Part shown: positions 8,158-15,670 of the stretch, piece after piece
How the letters are laid out: the number at the start of each line of letters is the position of its first letter
Position numbering within the stretch: position 1 is the stretch's first letter
Assembly: GCA_033875255.1 (NCBI GenBank)
Contig: JAWZSN010000002.1
Span: 186,001-250,000, forward strand
Direction of reading: 5' to 3'
Length of the DNA stretch: 64,000 nucleotides
From: Marinimicrococcus sp033875255
GTDB lineage: Bacteria; Pseudomonadota; Alphaproteobacteria; Geminicoccales; Geminicoccaceae
Notes under the pieces: model-generated
The model's database searches: none
What the model saw: only the letters and a program-made list of their open reading frames with translations
Told to the model about the DNA's origin: nothing
Translations under genes and position numbers: made by a program

Positions 8158-8183
8158 CGGCGCCGCACCCGTCAACCTAAGAA
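8154..8183 (+). promoter_or_regulatory. Candidate promoter with inverted repeat before the sphingolipid-type operon
   Basis: A TTGACG -35-like hexamer at 8154 and a TAAGAA -10-like hexamer at 8178 are 18 bp apart. The -35 region is one arm of a perfect inverted repeat, TTGACGG (8154-8160), N8, CCGTCAA (8169-8175), which could bind a dimeric regulator. The site lies about 50 bp upstream of the GTG start at 8236. The -10 match is weak, so the promoter assignment is tentative. Confidence 0.35.
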
Positions 8184-8235
8184 ACGGGCCGCAGCCGCGC
8201 CTTCCGGCGCGCCGTGCCTCGAGGAGTCTCTTGTC

Positions 8236-10587
8236 GTGCCGAGCGAGCAGCAGCAGAGCTGGCCCTATCACCGCGAGAACCCGGACCTCGTCGTCCTCGA
8301 CGTCCGCCCGGGCGTGAACCCCAGCGGCAAGCCGCCCGTGCGGATCTTCCTCGGCACCGAGGACGCCCAGTACCGGGCGGAACGGATCTTCTTCTTCTCG
8401 GTCGAGAAGGTGCGCGATCCCTCGCGCGTCTACGAGATCCACCTGATGAAGAACGTCGAGGGCTTCGACCGGCGACGCTGGCGTACCGGCTTCACCAATT
8501 ACCGCTACGCCATTCCCGACTTTGCCGGCGGCCACGGCAAGGCGATCTACAACGACGTCGACCAGATCTATCTGGCCGACCCGGCGCTGCTCTTCGACCT
8601 CGACATGGAGGGCAAAGGCTACCTCGCGATCTCGCCCAAGGACACGTCGGTCATGCTGATCGACTGCGAGCGGATGCTGCCGATGTGGAACCGGCAGACC
8701 GCCAGCAGCCAGGGCAAGCACGCGCTCATCAACAAGCCCGCCTCGATGCCCGGCCTGTGGGGTCAGCTCGACCCGCACTGGAACGCCCGCGACCAGGAAT
8801 ATGTCGAGGGCCGCACCATGTGCCTGCACTACACGGCACTGCACCAGCAGCCCTGGCAGCCGTTCCCCGACGACTATTCCTACCATCCCAACCCGCTGGC
8901 CTATCTCTGGCACGCGCTGGAGCGCGACGCCGACGCTGCCGGCTACCAGGTCTTCACCCGGGAGCTCCCGAGCCCTGACTTTCGCCGGATCCTCCAGGGC
9001 AACCACCCGGTGCAGCCGGCGACGGCGAGCCTGTCCGCGGGTGCCCGGGCGCTGCTGGACGAGAAGGGCGGCGGTCGGGTCCTTCTGGTCTCGGCAGGGC
9101 CGGTGAGCCTCGCCGGGCTGCCCGACGGGGCGCAGGTCGCGCGGCTGGATCTCGCCCGCGATCCCGACGGCTGGGACGTCGGGCGCCACGATGCCGTCGT
9201 GGTGGCGGGGCTCTTCGAGCGCCTGCCGCCGGCCGACATCGACTGGGTCGCCGATGCCCTCTTCGCGCGGGCCGGACGGGCCCTGGCGGTGAGCCTCACC
9301 GCGACTGCCGCCGAAGGGCTCGGCAGTGCCACCTGGTGGCGCCGCCGCATGAGCGAGGCTGCGGCCCGCCACCCCGGGGTGAGCTGGCATCTCGATGCGG
9401 TGCCGGACGGGAAGTTCGCAGCACCCGGCACCGCCAGCTTCGAGGTGCGGCGGGCGGCCGATCCGGGCCTCCCCAGGGTCTGGGTGCTGACCGGTGACGG
9501 CGAGACCAGCGACCGTCAGGCGGTCGAGCTGGCGCGTGCCCTGGGCTGGCCCTTCGAGGCCAAGGGCCTCGCCTTCAACGGCCTCCAGCATCTGCCCAAC
9601 CGGATTCTGGGCGCCTCGCTCAAGAGTCTGGACCAGAAGGGCTCCGACCGGCTCGAGGCGCCCTGGCCCGATCTGGTGATCTCGGCGGGACGCCGCACCG
9701 TGCCGGTGGCGGCATGGATCCGCGCCCGCGCCGGCGGCCGCACGAGGCTGGTGCAGATCGGCCGGCCGCGCGCCGCCTACGAGCTGTTCGACCTGATCGT
9801 CACGACGCCGCAATGGCGTCTGCCGATCCGTGACAACGTGCTCCATGTGGCAGCACCCCTGGCGGGTGTCCCGGCGGGGCGGCTGGAGGCGGCGCGGACG
9901 CGCTGGCAGGAGCGCCTGGCCGGCCTGCCGCAGCCGCACGTCGCGCTGGTCGTGGGTGTGGACAAGGGGCCGTTCGTGCTCGATGCCGCGAGGGCGGGCG
10001 AGCTGGGTCGGCAGGTCTCGGCGCTGGCGGCGGAGAAGGGCGGCTCGGTGCTGCTGCTGACCCGGCCCAAGACTCCTGCGGCAGCGCGCGAGGCGCTTAT
10101 TGCCGCGCTCGCGGTCCCGCACCATGCGGTGCAGGCGGCACCGGGCGAGGGCGATGATGCCCAGGCGGCGTTCCTGGCCCTGGCCGCGGAGGTGGTGGCG
10201 ACCGGCGACGAGGTCGACGCCCTGGCCGAAGCCTGCCTCGCCGGCAAGCCGGTGCGTTATGTCGAGCTCGGCCGTTGGTACGACCGCCTGCCGCTGGCCC
10301 GCCCGGTCCTGGGCGCGCTCACCCTGCTGGCGGGCGGTGGCGTCAGCTATCGCGGCACCCCGCACCAGCAGCACGCGGTAAGCCGCTTGATGGACCATCT
10401 GACGACGCGGGGCCTCTTGACGCTGCCGCGCGACCTCGGCGCCTTCCATCGCGGCCTGCGCGCCCGCGGCCTCGCCCGGCCGCTGGGCGAGGAGGCGGCA
10501 CCGGCCTCACCCAAGGCGCTCGACGGTCTCGAGCTGGCGGCCGAGCGGGTGCGGCGGCTGATGGCGGAGGAGCCGCAGGCCGGCTGA
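8236..10587 (+). CDS. Glycosyltransferase fused to an ELM1-family domain
   Basis: A 783-residue multidomain protein. Residues 1-260 look like a GT-A glycosyltransferase: FLGTEDAQYRAERIFFFS (near 38-55), then AIYNDVDQIYLADP with a DxD motif at Asp107-Asp109 for a nucleotide-sugar metal. Residues about 270-400 form a Rossmann-like linker domain (GGGRVLLVSAG, HDAVVVAGLFERLP) reminiscent of a degenerate methyltransferase. Residues about 415-700 match the ELM1 family (NRILGASLKSL, PDLVISAGRRTVPVAAWIR, FDLIVTTP, GVDKGPFVLD), which has a GT-B-like fold. It starts at GTG with GAGGAG upstream. As first gene of the sphingolipid-type operon it may glycosylate a lipid, but acceptor and sugar are unknown. 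Confidence 0.7.
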   Translation: MPSEQQQSWPYHRENPDLVVLDVRPGVNPSGKPPVRIFLGTEDAQYRAERIFFFSVEKVRDPSRVYEIHLMKNVEGFDRRRWRTGFTNYRYAIPDFAGGHGKAIYNDVDQIYLADPALLFDLDMEGKGYLAISPKDTSVMLIDCERMLPMWNRQTASSQGKHALINKPASMPGLWGQLDPHWNARDQEYVEGRTMCLHYTALHQQPWQPFPDDYSYHPNPLAYLWHALERDADAAGYQVFTRELPSPDFRRILQGNHPVQPATASLSAGARALLDEKGGGRVLLVSAGPVSLAGLPDGAQVARLDLARDPDGWDVGRHDAVVVAGLFERLPPADIDWVADALFARAGRALAVSLTATAAEGLGSATWWRRRMSEAAARHPGVSWHLDAVPDGKFAAPGTASFEVRRAADPGLPRVWVLTGDGETSDRQAVELARALGWPFEAKGLAFNGLQHLPNRILGASLKSLDQKGSDRLEAPWPDLVISAGRRTVPVAAWIRARAGGRTRLVQIGRPRAAYELFDLIVTTPQWRLPIRDNVLHVAAPLAGVPAGRLEAARTRWQERLAGLPQPHVALVVGVDKGPFVLDAARAGELGRQVSALAAEKGGSVLLLTRPKTPAAAREALIAALAVPHHAVQAAPGEGDDAQAAFLALAAEVVATGDEVDALAEACLAGKPVRYVELGRWYDRLPLARPVLGALTLLAGGGVSYRGTPHQQHAVSRLMDHLTTRGLLTLPRDLGAFHRGLRARGLARPLGEEAAPASPKALDGLELAAERVRRLMAEEPQAG

Positions 10588-10678
10588 TGCCGCCCCGGCT
10601 CGCTTGCCCGCGACACGAGGCGGCACTAGGTATGAATGGACTGGGCCGGTGGCGGCCCGGCTAGGGACGGACGCGGCG

Positions 10679-11437
10679 ATGCTCGGACGATTCGGCACCT
10701 GGGCCGGTCAGAAATACTATCTCGACAGGATGGCCTTGGGCGACCTCGTCGTGGCCTTCTTCACCCATTACTCGATCCAGGTCTATCTGCTGCTGGCCAC
10801 GCTGGCGATCGGCGCCACCGCCTATCTGGCGGAGAAACCGTGGCCGCCGCTGGCTGCGGCGCTGGCGGTGCTCGCCCTCTACCCGCTCGTCGAGTATGTC
10901 CTGCACCGCTACGTGCTGCATGCGACATTCCTCTACAAGTCGCCGCTCACCGCCAAGATGTGGAAGCGGATCCACTACGACCACCACCAGAACCCGCACG
11001 ATCTTTCGGTGCTGTTCGGCGCGCTCTACACCACGCTGCCGCCGATAGCCCTCATCACCCTGCCGGTGGGCTGGCTGATCGGCGGCGCTGCCGGGGCCAC
11101 CGCGGCGCTCGCCGCGGGGCTTCTCGTCTTCACCGGCTACGAGTTCTGCCACTGCGTGCAGCATCTGCCCTTCACGCCGGCCAACAGATGGCTGCGCGAG
11201 GTCAAGAAGCGGCACCTGGCGCACCACTTCCACAGCGAGCAGGGCAATTACGGCATCACCAGCGGAATCTGGGACCGGGTGTTCGGTACGCTCTACCGCT
11301 CCCGCGAGCTGCCCCGCAGCGCCACAGTGCACAATCTCGGCTATACCGGCCAAGAGCGCGACCGCTACCCGTGGGTCGGCGATCTCTCGGCGAGCGAGGA
11401 GGAATATGCCCGGCGCCGCACGCGCAGGCCCGCCTGA
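10679..11437 (+). CDS. Membrane fatty acid/ceramide hydroxylase (FA2H/sterol desaturase superfamily)
   Basis: A 252-residue di-iron membrane hydroxylase. All histidine boxes are present: HRYVLH (residues 76-81, HX4H), HYDHH (99-103, HX2HH), HCVQH near residue 162 (HX3H) and HLAHHFH near residue 181 (HX2HH), followed by GNYGITSGIWDRVFGTLY. This arrangement is that of fatty-acid hydroxylases acting on sphingolipids (Scs7/FA2H) and related sterol-desaturase proteins. Hydrophobic segments lie at about 32-70 and 113-155. It sits 20 bp before a ceramide-synthase-like gene, so hydroxylation of a ceramide acyl chain or long-chain base is a natural inference. The ATG at 10679 is used because the sequence before it has no membrane or catalytic features. 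Confidence 0.8.
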   Translation: MLGRFGTWAGQKYYLDRMALGDLVVAFFTHYSIQVYLLLATLAIGATAYLAEKPWPPLAAALAVLALYPLVEYVLHRYVLHATFLYKSPLTAKMWKRIHYDHHQNPHDLSVLFGALYTTLPPIALITLPVGWLIGGAAGATAALAAGLLVFTGYEFCHCVQHLPFTPANRWLREVKKRHLAHHFHSEQGNYGITSGIWDRVFGTLYRSRELPRSATVHNLGYTGQERDRYPWVGDLSASEEEYARRRTRRPA

Positions 11438-11457
11438 GCCGGCCGCAGGAGACGCCC

Positions 11458-12597
11458 TTGCCAGAGCTGCGCATCGAGCAGGTCGCCGGCCGCGCCGGCC
11501 TGCGCCGCTTTCTCGAGATGCCGGCGCATCTCTACGCGGACGACCCGAACTGGGTGCCGCCGCTGATCCTCGAGCGCCTGCAGCATCTCGATCCCGGCCG
11601 CAACCCGTTCCTGCGCGGCATCGACATCGCCTGGTTCCTGGCATTCCGGGATGATCGCTGCGTCGGGCGCATCAGCGCCCAGACCAACGCCAAGCATCTC
11701 GAGCGCTACGCGGACGCCACCGGCCATTTCGGCTTCATCGAGGGCGAGAATGATCCGGAGGTCTTCGCCGCCCTTGTCGGCGCCGCCGAGGCGTGGCTGC
11801 GCCAGCGGGGCATGCGGCGGATGGCCGGGCCCTTCAATCCCTCGATCAACGACGAGTGCGGCCTGCTGGTCGAGGGCTTCGATAAACCGCCCTCGATGAT
11901 GATGGGGCACGCGCGGCCGTGGTACGGGCCGCGGCTCGAGGAGCAGGGCCTTGCCAAGGCGCGCGACCTCATCTGCTACGATTTCGACGTCGCCGCCGAC
12001 CTGCCGCCAGCGGCAAATCGGATCATCGAGCGGCTGGGCCGTAACCCCGATCTTCGCGTGCGGCCCCTCGACATGCGCCGCTACGAGGAGGAGATCCGCA
12101 CCGTCTGCGCGATCTTCAACGATGCCTGGGCGGGCAACTGGGGGTTCATCCCGTTCGGCGAGGACGAGGCCCGCTATCTGGCGAAAGCCATCCGGCCCAT
12201 CGTCGACGCGAACTACTTCGCCATTGGCGAGTATCGCGGCGAGCCGGCCTCCATGGTGGTGACCCTGCCCAACATCAACGAGGCGATCGCCGACCTGGGC
12301 GGCCGTCTGCTGCCGTTCGGCTGGGCCAAGCTCCTGTGGCGGCTCAAGGTACGGGGCGTGGAGAGCGGGCGCATGCCCCTGATGGGTGTGCGACGCGAGC
12401 ACCAGGGCACGGCCCGCGGGGCGGCCCTCGCGCTGGGCGTCATCGCCCGGGTGCGCGACTATCACCGCGCCCGGGGGCGGCGCCGCGCCGAGCTTTCCTG
12501 GGTGCTCGAGGACAACGAGCCGATGCACCAGATGATCCGTCTGGTGGGCGCGCACGCCTACAAGACCTACCGTCTCTACCAGAAGGAGCTCGCATGA
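11458..12597 (+). CDS. bcerS: GNAT-type acyltransferase, candidate bacterial ceramide synthase
   Basis: A 379-residue cytosolic protein of the GNAT acyltransferase superfamily, long for a simple acetyltransferase. Recognisable pieces are PAHLYADDPNWVPPL near residue 25, AGPFNPSINDECGLLVEGFD near 125, a long middle region with IFNDAWAGNWGFIPF near 220, and the acyl-CoA-binding-like MGVRREHQGTARGAALALG near 310. Caulobacter ceramide synthase bCerS is a GNAT-family enzyme encoded a few genes from spt, and the same arrangement holds here. It would N-acylate a sphingoid base. The start is a TTG with GGAGA upstream; an ATG twenty codons later is the alternative. Its stop overlaps the next start. 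Family membership is firm; the ceramide role is inferred from context. Confidence 0.7.
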   Translation: MPELRIEQVAGRAGLRRFLEMPAHLYADDPNWVPPLILERLQHLDPGRNPFLRGIDIAWFLAFRDDRCVGRISAQTNAKHLERYADATGHFGFIEGENDPEVFAALVGAAEAWLRQRGMRRMAGPFNPSINDECGLLVEGFDKPPSMMMGHARPWYGPRLEEQGLAKARDLICYDFDVAADLPPAANRIIERLGRNPDLRVRPLDMRRYEEEIRTVCAIFNDAWAGNWGFIPFGEDEARYLAKAIRPIVDANYFAIGEYRGEPASMVVTLPNINEAIADLGGRLLPFGWAKLLWRLKVRGVESGRMPLMGVRREHQGTARGAALALGVIARVRDYHRARGRRRAELSWVLEDNEPMHQMIRLVGAHAYKTYRLYQKELA

Positions 12598-13400
12598 GCG
12601 CGTCGGAGACCGGCTCGTGGGCGGCCCTGGTGCTGGCCGGCAGCCGCGGCGGGGCCGATCCGGTGGCGGCCTGCCGGGGGGTCGAGAACAAGTGCCTGGT
12701 CACCGTCGGCGGCGTGCCGATGCTGGCCCGGGTGGTCGAGGCGCTGCTCGCCTCGCCGCGCATCGAGAGGGTGCTGGTCGTTCTCGACCAGCCGGCAGTG
12801 ATGACGCGGATCGAGGAGCTGGCGCCGCTGGTGGCCGAGGGCAGGGTGCGCGCGATCGCCGCCGAGCCCAGCCCCAGCCTGAGCGTGCTGGCCGGCCTCG
12901 ACGCGCTGGGCGGCCTGCCGGTGCTGGTGACCACCGCCGACCACGCCCTGCTCTCGCCGGCGATCCTCGAAGCGTTCCTGGCGCCGGCCGCCCGCAGCGG
13001 CGCCGACATCGCCGCCGGCATGACGCCCTCGGCGGCGATCCTCTCGGCGTTCCCGGACAGCAGGCGGACCTTCTGGCGCTTTCGCGACGAGCGTTATTCC
13101 GGCGCCAACCTCTTCGCCGTGATGACCGGGCGCGGCCGCAACGCCGTGCGCTACTGGCGGCGCGTCGAGCAGGACCGCAAGAGGCCCTGGCGGATCGCCC
13201 GTCAGTTCGGCTGGCGGCCGCTTCTGGCCTACCTGTCCGGCAGGCTCACCCTCGACCAGGCCATGGAGCGGATCTCGCGGGTCATGGACGCAAAGGCGGT
13301 GGCGGTGAGCCTGCCGATCGCCGAGGCGGCCATCGACGTCGACAAGCCGGAGGACCTCGACCTCGTCGAGCGCATCGTGGCAAGCGGCGGGCGGGCCTAG
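12594..13400 (+). CDS. MobA-like nucleotidyltransferase family protein
   Basis: A 268-residue protein with the GT-A/MobA nucleotidyltransferase fold. The N-terminal nucleotide loop reads ALVLAGSRGGADPVA (near residues 11-25), with Lys37 in NKCLVTVGGVPMLARVV and a TTADHALLSP segment near residue 118 in the position of the metal-binding Asp. The C-terminal end (AAIDVDKPEDLDLVERI) is typical of the group. It is coupled by ATGA to the ceramide-synthase candidate, which argues for transfer of a nucleotide to a head-group precursor or lipid phosphate rather than to molybdopterin. The true acceptor is unknown. Confidence 0.75.
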   Translation: MSASETGSWAALVLAGSRGGADPVAACRGVENKCLVTVGGVPMLARVVEALLASPRIERVLVVLDQPAVMTRIEELAPLVAEGRVRAIAAEPSPSLSVLAGLDALGGLPVLVTTADHALLSPAILEAFLAPAARSGADIAAGMTPSAAILSAFPDSRRTFWRFRDERYSGANLFAVMTGRGRNAVRYWRRVEQDRKRPWRIARQFGWRPLLAYLSGRLTLDQAMERISRVMDAKAVAVSLPIAEAAIDVDKPEDLDLVERIVASGGRA

Positions 13401-13434
13401 TGTCGCTGCCCTTCCTGCGCTAAAGCCGGTCGCC

Positions 13435-14361
13435 ATGCTCAGGCTTGCCCATCTCACCGACATCCACCTCGGACCGCTGCCGGCCATTCGCACGCGCGAG
13501 CTGATGAGCAAGCGCGTGATGGGCTGGGTCTCCTGGCAGCGCTTCCGCCGCCAGCGCCACCGGCTCGAGGTGCTCGACGCGCTGATCGAGGACCTGCGCG
13601 CGCAATGCTGCGATCACGTGGCCCTGACCGGCGATCTGGTGAACATCTCGCTGCCCGGCGAGTTCGAGCAGGCGGCGCGCTGGCTGGAGCGGCTCGGCCC
13701 GCCGGAGAGGGTGACGGTAATCCCGGGCAACCACGACGCCTATGTGCCGGGAGTGAGCGGCAAGGGCTGGCTGCACTGGCGCGCCTACATGCAACGCGAC
13801 GGGGGCGCGCCCTTTCCGGCGTTCCCCTACGCGCGGCGGGTCGGCCGGACGCTGGTCGTGGCCCTCTCCACAGCGGTCCCCACGCCACCGGGCTGGGCCG
13901 CCGGCAAGCTCGGCCACGAGCAGATCGTGGCGGCACGCGGCATCCTCGAGCAGGCCGGCCGCGACGGGCTCTTTCGGGTGGTCATGCTCCACCACCCGCC
14001 GGTCTATGGCTGGAGCCACCGACGCAAGGCGCTGATCGACGCTCCCGACTTCCGCCGCGCGATCGCCGAGGCGGGTGCCGAGCTGGTGCTGTGCGGCCAT
14101 GAGCACGTCTTCAACTTCGGTACGCTCGATGGCGCGCAGGGGCCGGCCGCGGTGGTCGGCGCGCCCTCGGCCTCGCTGTGGTCGGAGGAGGTCGAGAAGA
14201 GCGGCGGCTATGTCATCTACGGGATCAGGCCGGAGGACGGCGTCGTCGGGGTGGAGCTTGAGGTCCGCCGCTTCGATGCCATGACCGGCGTCTTCTGCTC
14301 GACCCGGCGGGCGCGGATCGCCGGCGACGGGGCGGGCCTCGCGTTGCAGCCGTGGAGCTAG
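13435..14361 (+). CDS. Metallophosphoesterase (calcineurin-like)
   Basis: A 308-residue phosphoesterase with the full set of metal-binding blocks: LTDIHLG (Asp8, His10), LTGDL near residue 64, PGNHDAY near 98, HHPP near 185 and CGHEHVFNFG near 221. No signal peptide is visible, so it should act in the cytoplasm. Embedded between the nucleotidyltransferase and LptF-like genes, it may dephosphorylate a lipid or head-group intermediate of the sphingolipid pathway, or hydrolyse a nucleotide-linked donor in the manner of LpxH. That role is inference. The ATG lies 34 bp after the previous stop. Confidence 0.85.
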   Translation: MLRLAHLTDIHLGPLPAIRTRELMSKRVMGWVSWQRFRRQRHRLEVLDALIEDLRAQCCDHVALTGDLVNISLPGEFEQAARWLERLGPPERVTVIPGNHDAYVPGVSGKGWLHWRAYMQRDGGAPFPAFPYARRVGRTLVVALSTAVPTPPGWAAGKLGHEQIVAARGILEQAGRDGLFRVVMLHHPPVYGWSHRRKALIDAPDFRRAIAEAGAELVLCGHEHVFNFGTLDGAQGPAAVVGAPSASLWSEEVEKSGGYVIYGIRPEDGVVGVELEVRRFDAMTGVFCSTRRARIAGDGAGLALQPWS

Positions 14362-14363
14362 CC

Positions 14364-14468
14364 ATGCCGGCCTGGATGCTCTATGCACCGCAGGTTCCGG
14401 GCCTCGCACCGGCGGCGCGAGCGCCGCTACTCCTGCCGCCCGGAGGCCAAGCGCGGCAGCTCGCATGA
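14364..14468 (+). CDS. Possible 34-residue coupled small protein
   Basis: A short reading frame fills the 103-bp gap between the metallophosphoesterase and LptF-like genes. It starts two bases after the upstream stop, has GGAG six bases before its ATG, and its TGA overlaps the LptF ATG in an ATGA junction. The predicted peptide is Pro- and Ala-rich with a mildly hydrophobic middle (ARAPLLLPPGG). It may encode a micro-protein or merely be a translational relay that couples LptF synthesis to the upstream gene. No homology can be judged at this length. Confidence 0.35.
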   Translation: MPAWMLYAPQVPGLAPAARAPLLLPPGGQARQLA

Positions 14469-15670
14469 AGATCTACGACCGCTACATCACCGGGCAGATC
14501 GTTCGGCCCATGCTGGCGATCGTGCTGATAGCGCTGGCAGCGCTGCTGGCCGAGCGCATGCTGCGCGTGGTCGACATCGTGGTCGGCTGGCGCGGCAGCC
14601 TCGTCGTCATCGTCGAGATGCTGGGCTACCTGATCCCCCATTATATGAGCCTGGCGTTGCCGGCCTCCTTCTTCATCGCCATCCTCGTGGTGTTCGGCCG
14701 GCTGTCGCGGGACGGCGAGCTCGACGCCATGATGGCCTCGGGCCTGGGCCTGCACCGGCTCCTCCAGCCGCTCCTCAAGGTCGGCCTGGCGCTCCTCGTG
14801 ATCACCGCGATCACCCAGAGCTATCTCCAGCCCTTCAGCCGCTACGCCTACCGCGCTGCCCTCTTCACCCTCTCCAACGTGTCGTTCCAGGCGCTTCTGC
14901 GCGAGCGGCTGTTCGTCACCCTGGGCAGCACCACCTACTCGGTCGAGGGGCTGAGCGAGGACCGCAGCAGCTTTGAGGGGCTGCTCCTCTACGACGATCG
15001 CGGTGGCGGGAGGTCGGTGACTATCACCGCGCAGGAAGGCCAGGTGGTGCCGCCGCAGGACAACGGACCGCTGACCCTCCGGCTGCGCGACGGGGTGCAG
15101 CAGCTTGTGCCGGAGACCGGCGAGGCGGGGCAGGCGCCGGAAGGCGGAGCCACGGTGCGTTTTCGCAACTTCACCACCGACCTCCAGGGCAACCAGCCCG
15201 GCACCTTCCGGCCGCGCGGCGAGGACGAGCGCGAGCTCACCCTGCCCGAGCTGTGGGTCGGCCTTGCCACGCCGGTCGAGGGGATCGACGATGTCGAGAT
15301 TGAAGCCGAGTTCCACGGGCGCGTCGTACGGATCCTCTCAGCCCTGACCTTGCCGCTGGTGGCGCTGCCGCTGGCCATCGCCCGGCGCCGCGCCCGCCGC
15401 TCCTACGGCATGGTGATCGGCATCGCGCTGCTGGTGGCCTATAACCAGATCCTGCAGGTCGGCGAGGGCCTTGCCGACAATGGCCGGATCTCGAGCTGGC
15501 TGGCCTTGTGGGTGCCGTTCGGCCTGTTCGCGCTGATCGGGCTTCTGCTCACCTGGAACAAGACCACGCGGGTGCCCGCCGGCAGCGGCACGAGCTGGCT
15601 CGACGATCTCCTCGAGCGGGCCGGCGAGCGCTTCGAGCGGCTGGTGTCGATCCGGCTGGGCCGCTCATGA
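14465..15670 (+). CDS. lptF: LptF-type lipid export permease
   Basis: A 401-residue permease of the LptF/LptG (YjgP/YjgQ) family, inner-membrane half of an ABC exporter that extracts lipids and passes them to a periplasmic bridge. Three N-terminal membrane segments (residues 12-33, 50-75, 98-120) and three C-terminal ones (about 290-310, 315-335, 345-365) flank a periplasmic beta-rich domain (about 130-270). The start IYDRYITGQIVRPML is characteristic of LptF. It is not in the usual lptF-lptG-lptD neighbourhood but inside the sphingolipid-type operon, so sphingolipid export instead of, or besides, LPS is possible. Its stop overlaps lptG by ATGA. Confidence 0.85.
   Translation: MKIYDRYITGQIVRPMLAIVLIALAALLAERMLRVVDIVVGWRGSLVVIVEMLGYLIPHYMSLALPASFFIAILVVFGRLSRDGELDAMMASGLGLHRLLQPLLKVGLALLVITAITQSYLQPFSRYAYRAALFTLSNVSFQALLRERLFVTLGSTTYSVEGLSEDRSSFEGLLLYDDRGGGRSVTITAQEGQVVPPQDNGPLTLRLRDGVQQLVPETGEAGQAPEGGATVRFRNFTTDLQGNQPGTFRPRGEDERELTLPELWVGLATPVEGIDDVEIEAEFHGRVVRILSALTLPLVALPLAIARRRARRSYGMVIGIALLVAYNQILQVGEGLADNGRISSWLALWVPFGLFALIGLLLTWNKTTRVPAGSGTSWLDDLLERAGERFERLVSIRLGRS

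Noticed and set aside
7000..10449. 1149-codon open frame on the minus strand
   Set aside because: Antisense to the AI-2E permease and the GT-ELM1 gene; His/Arg/Gln-rich shadow with no recognisable domain.
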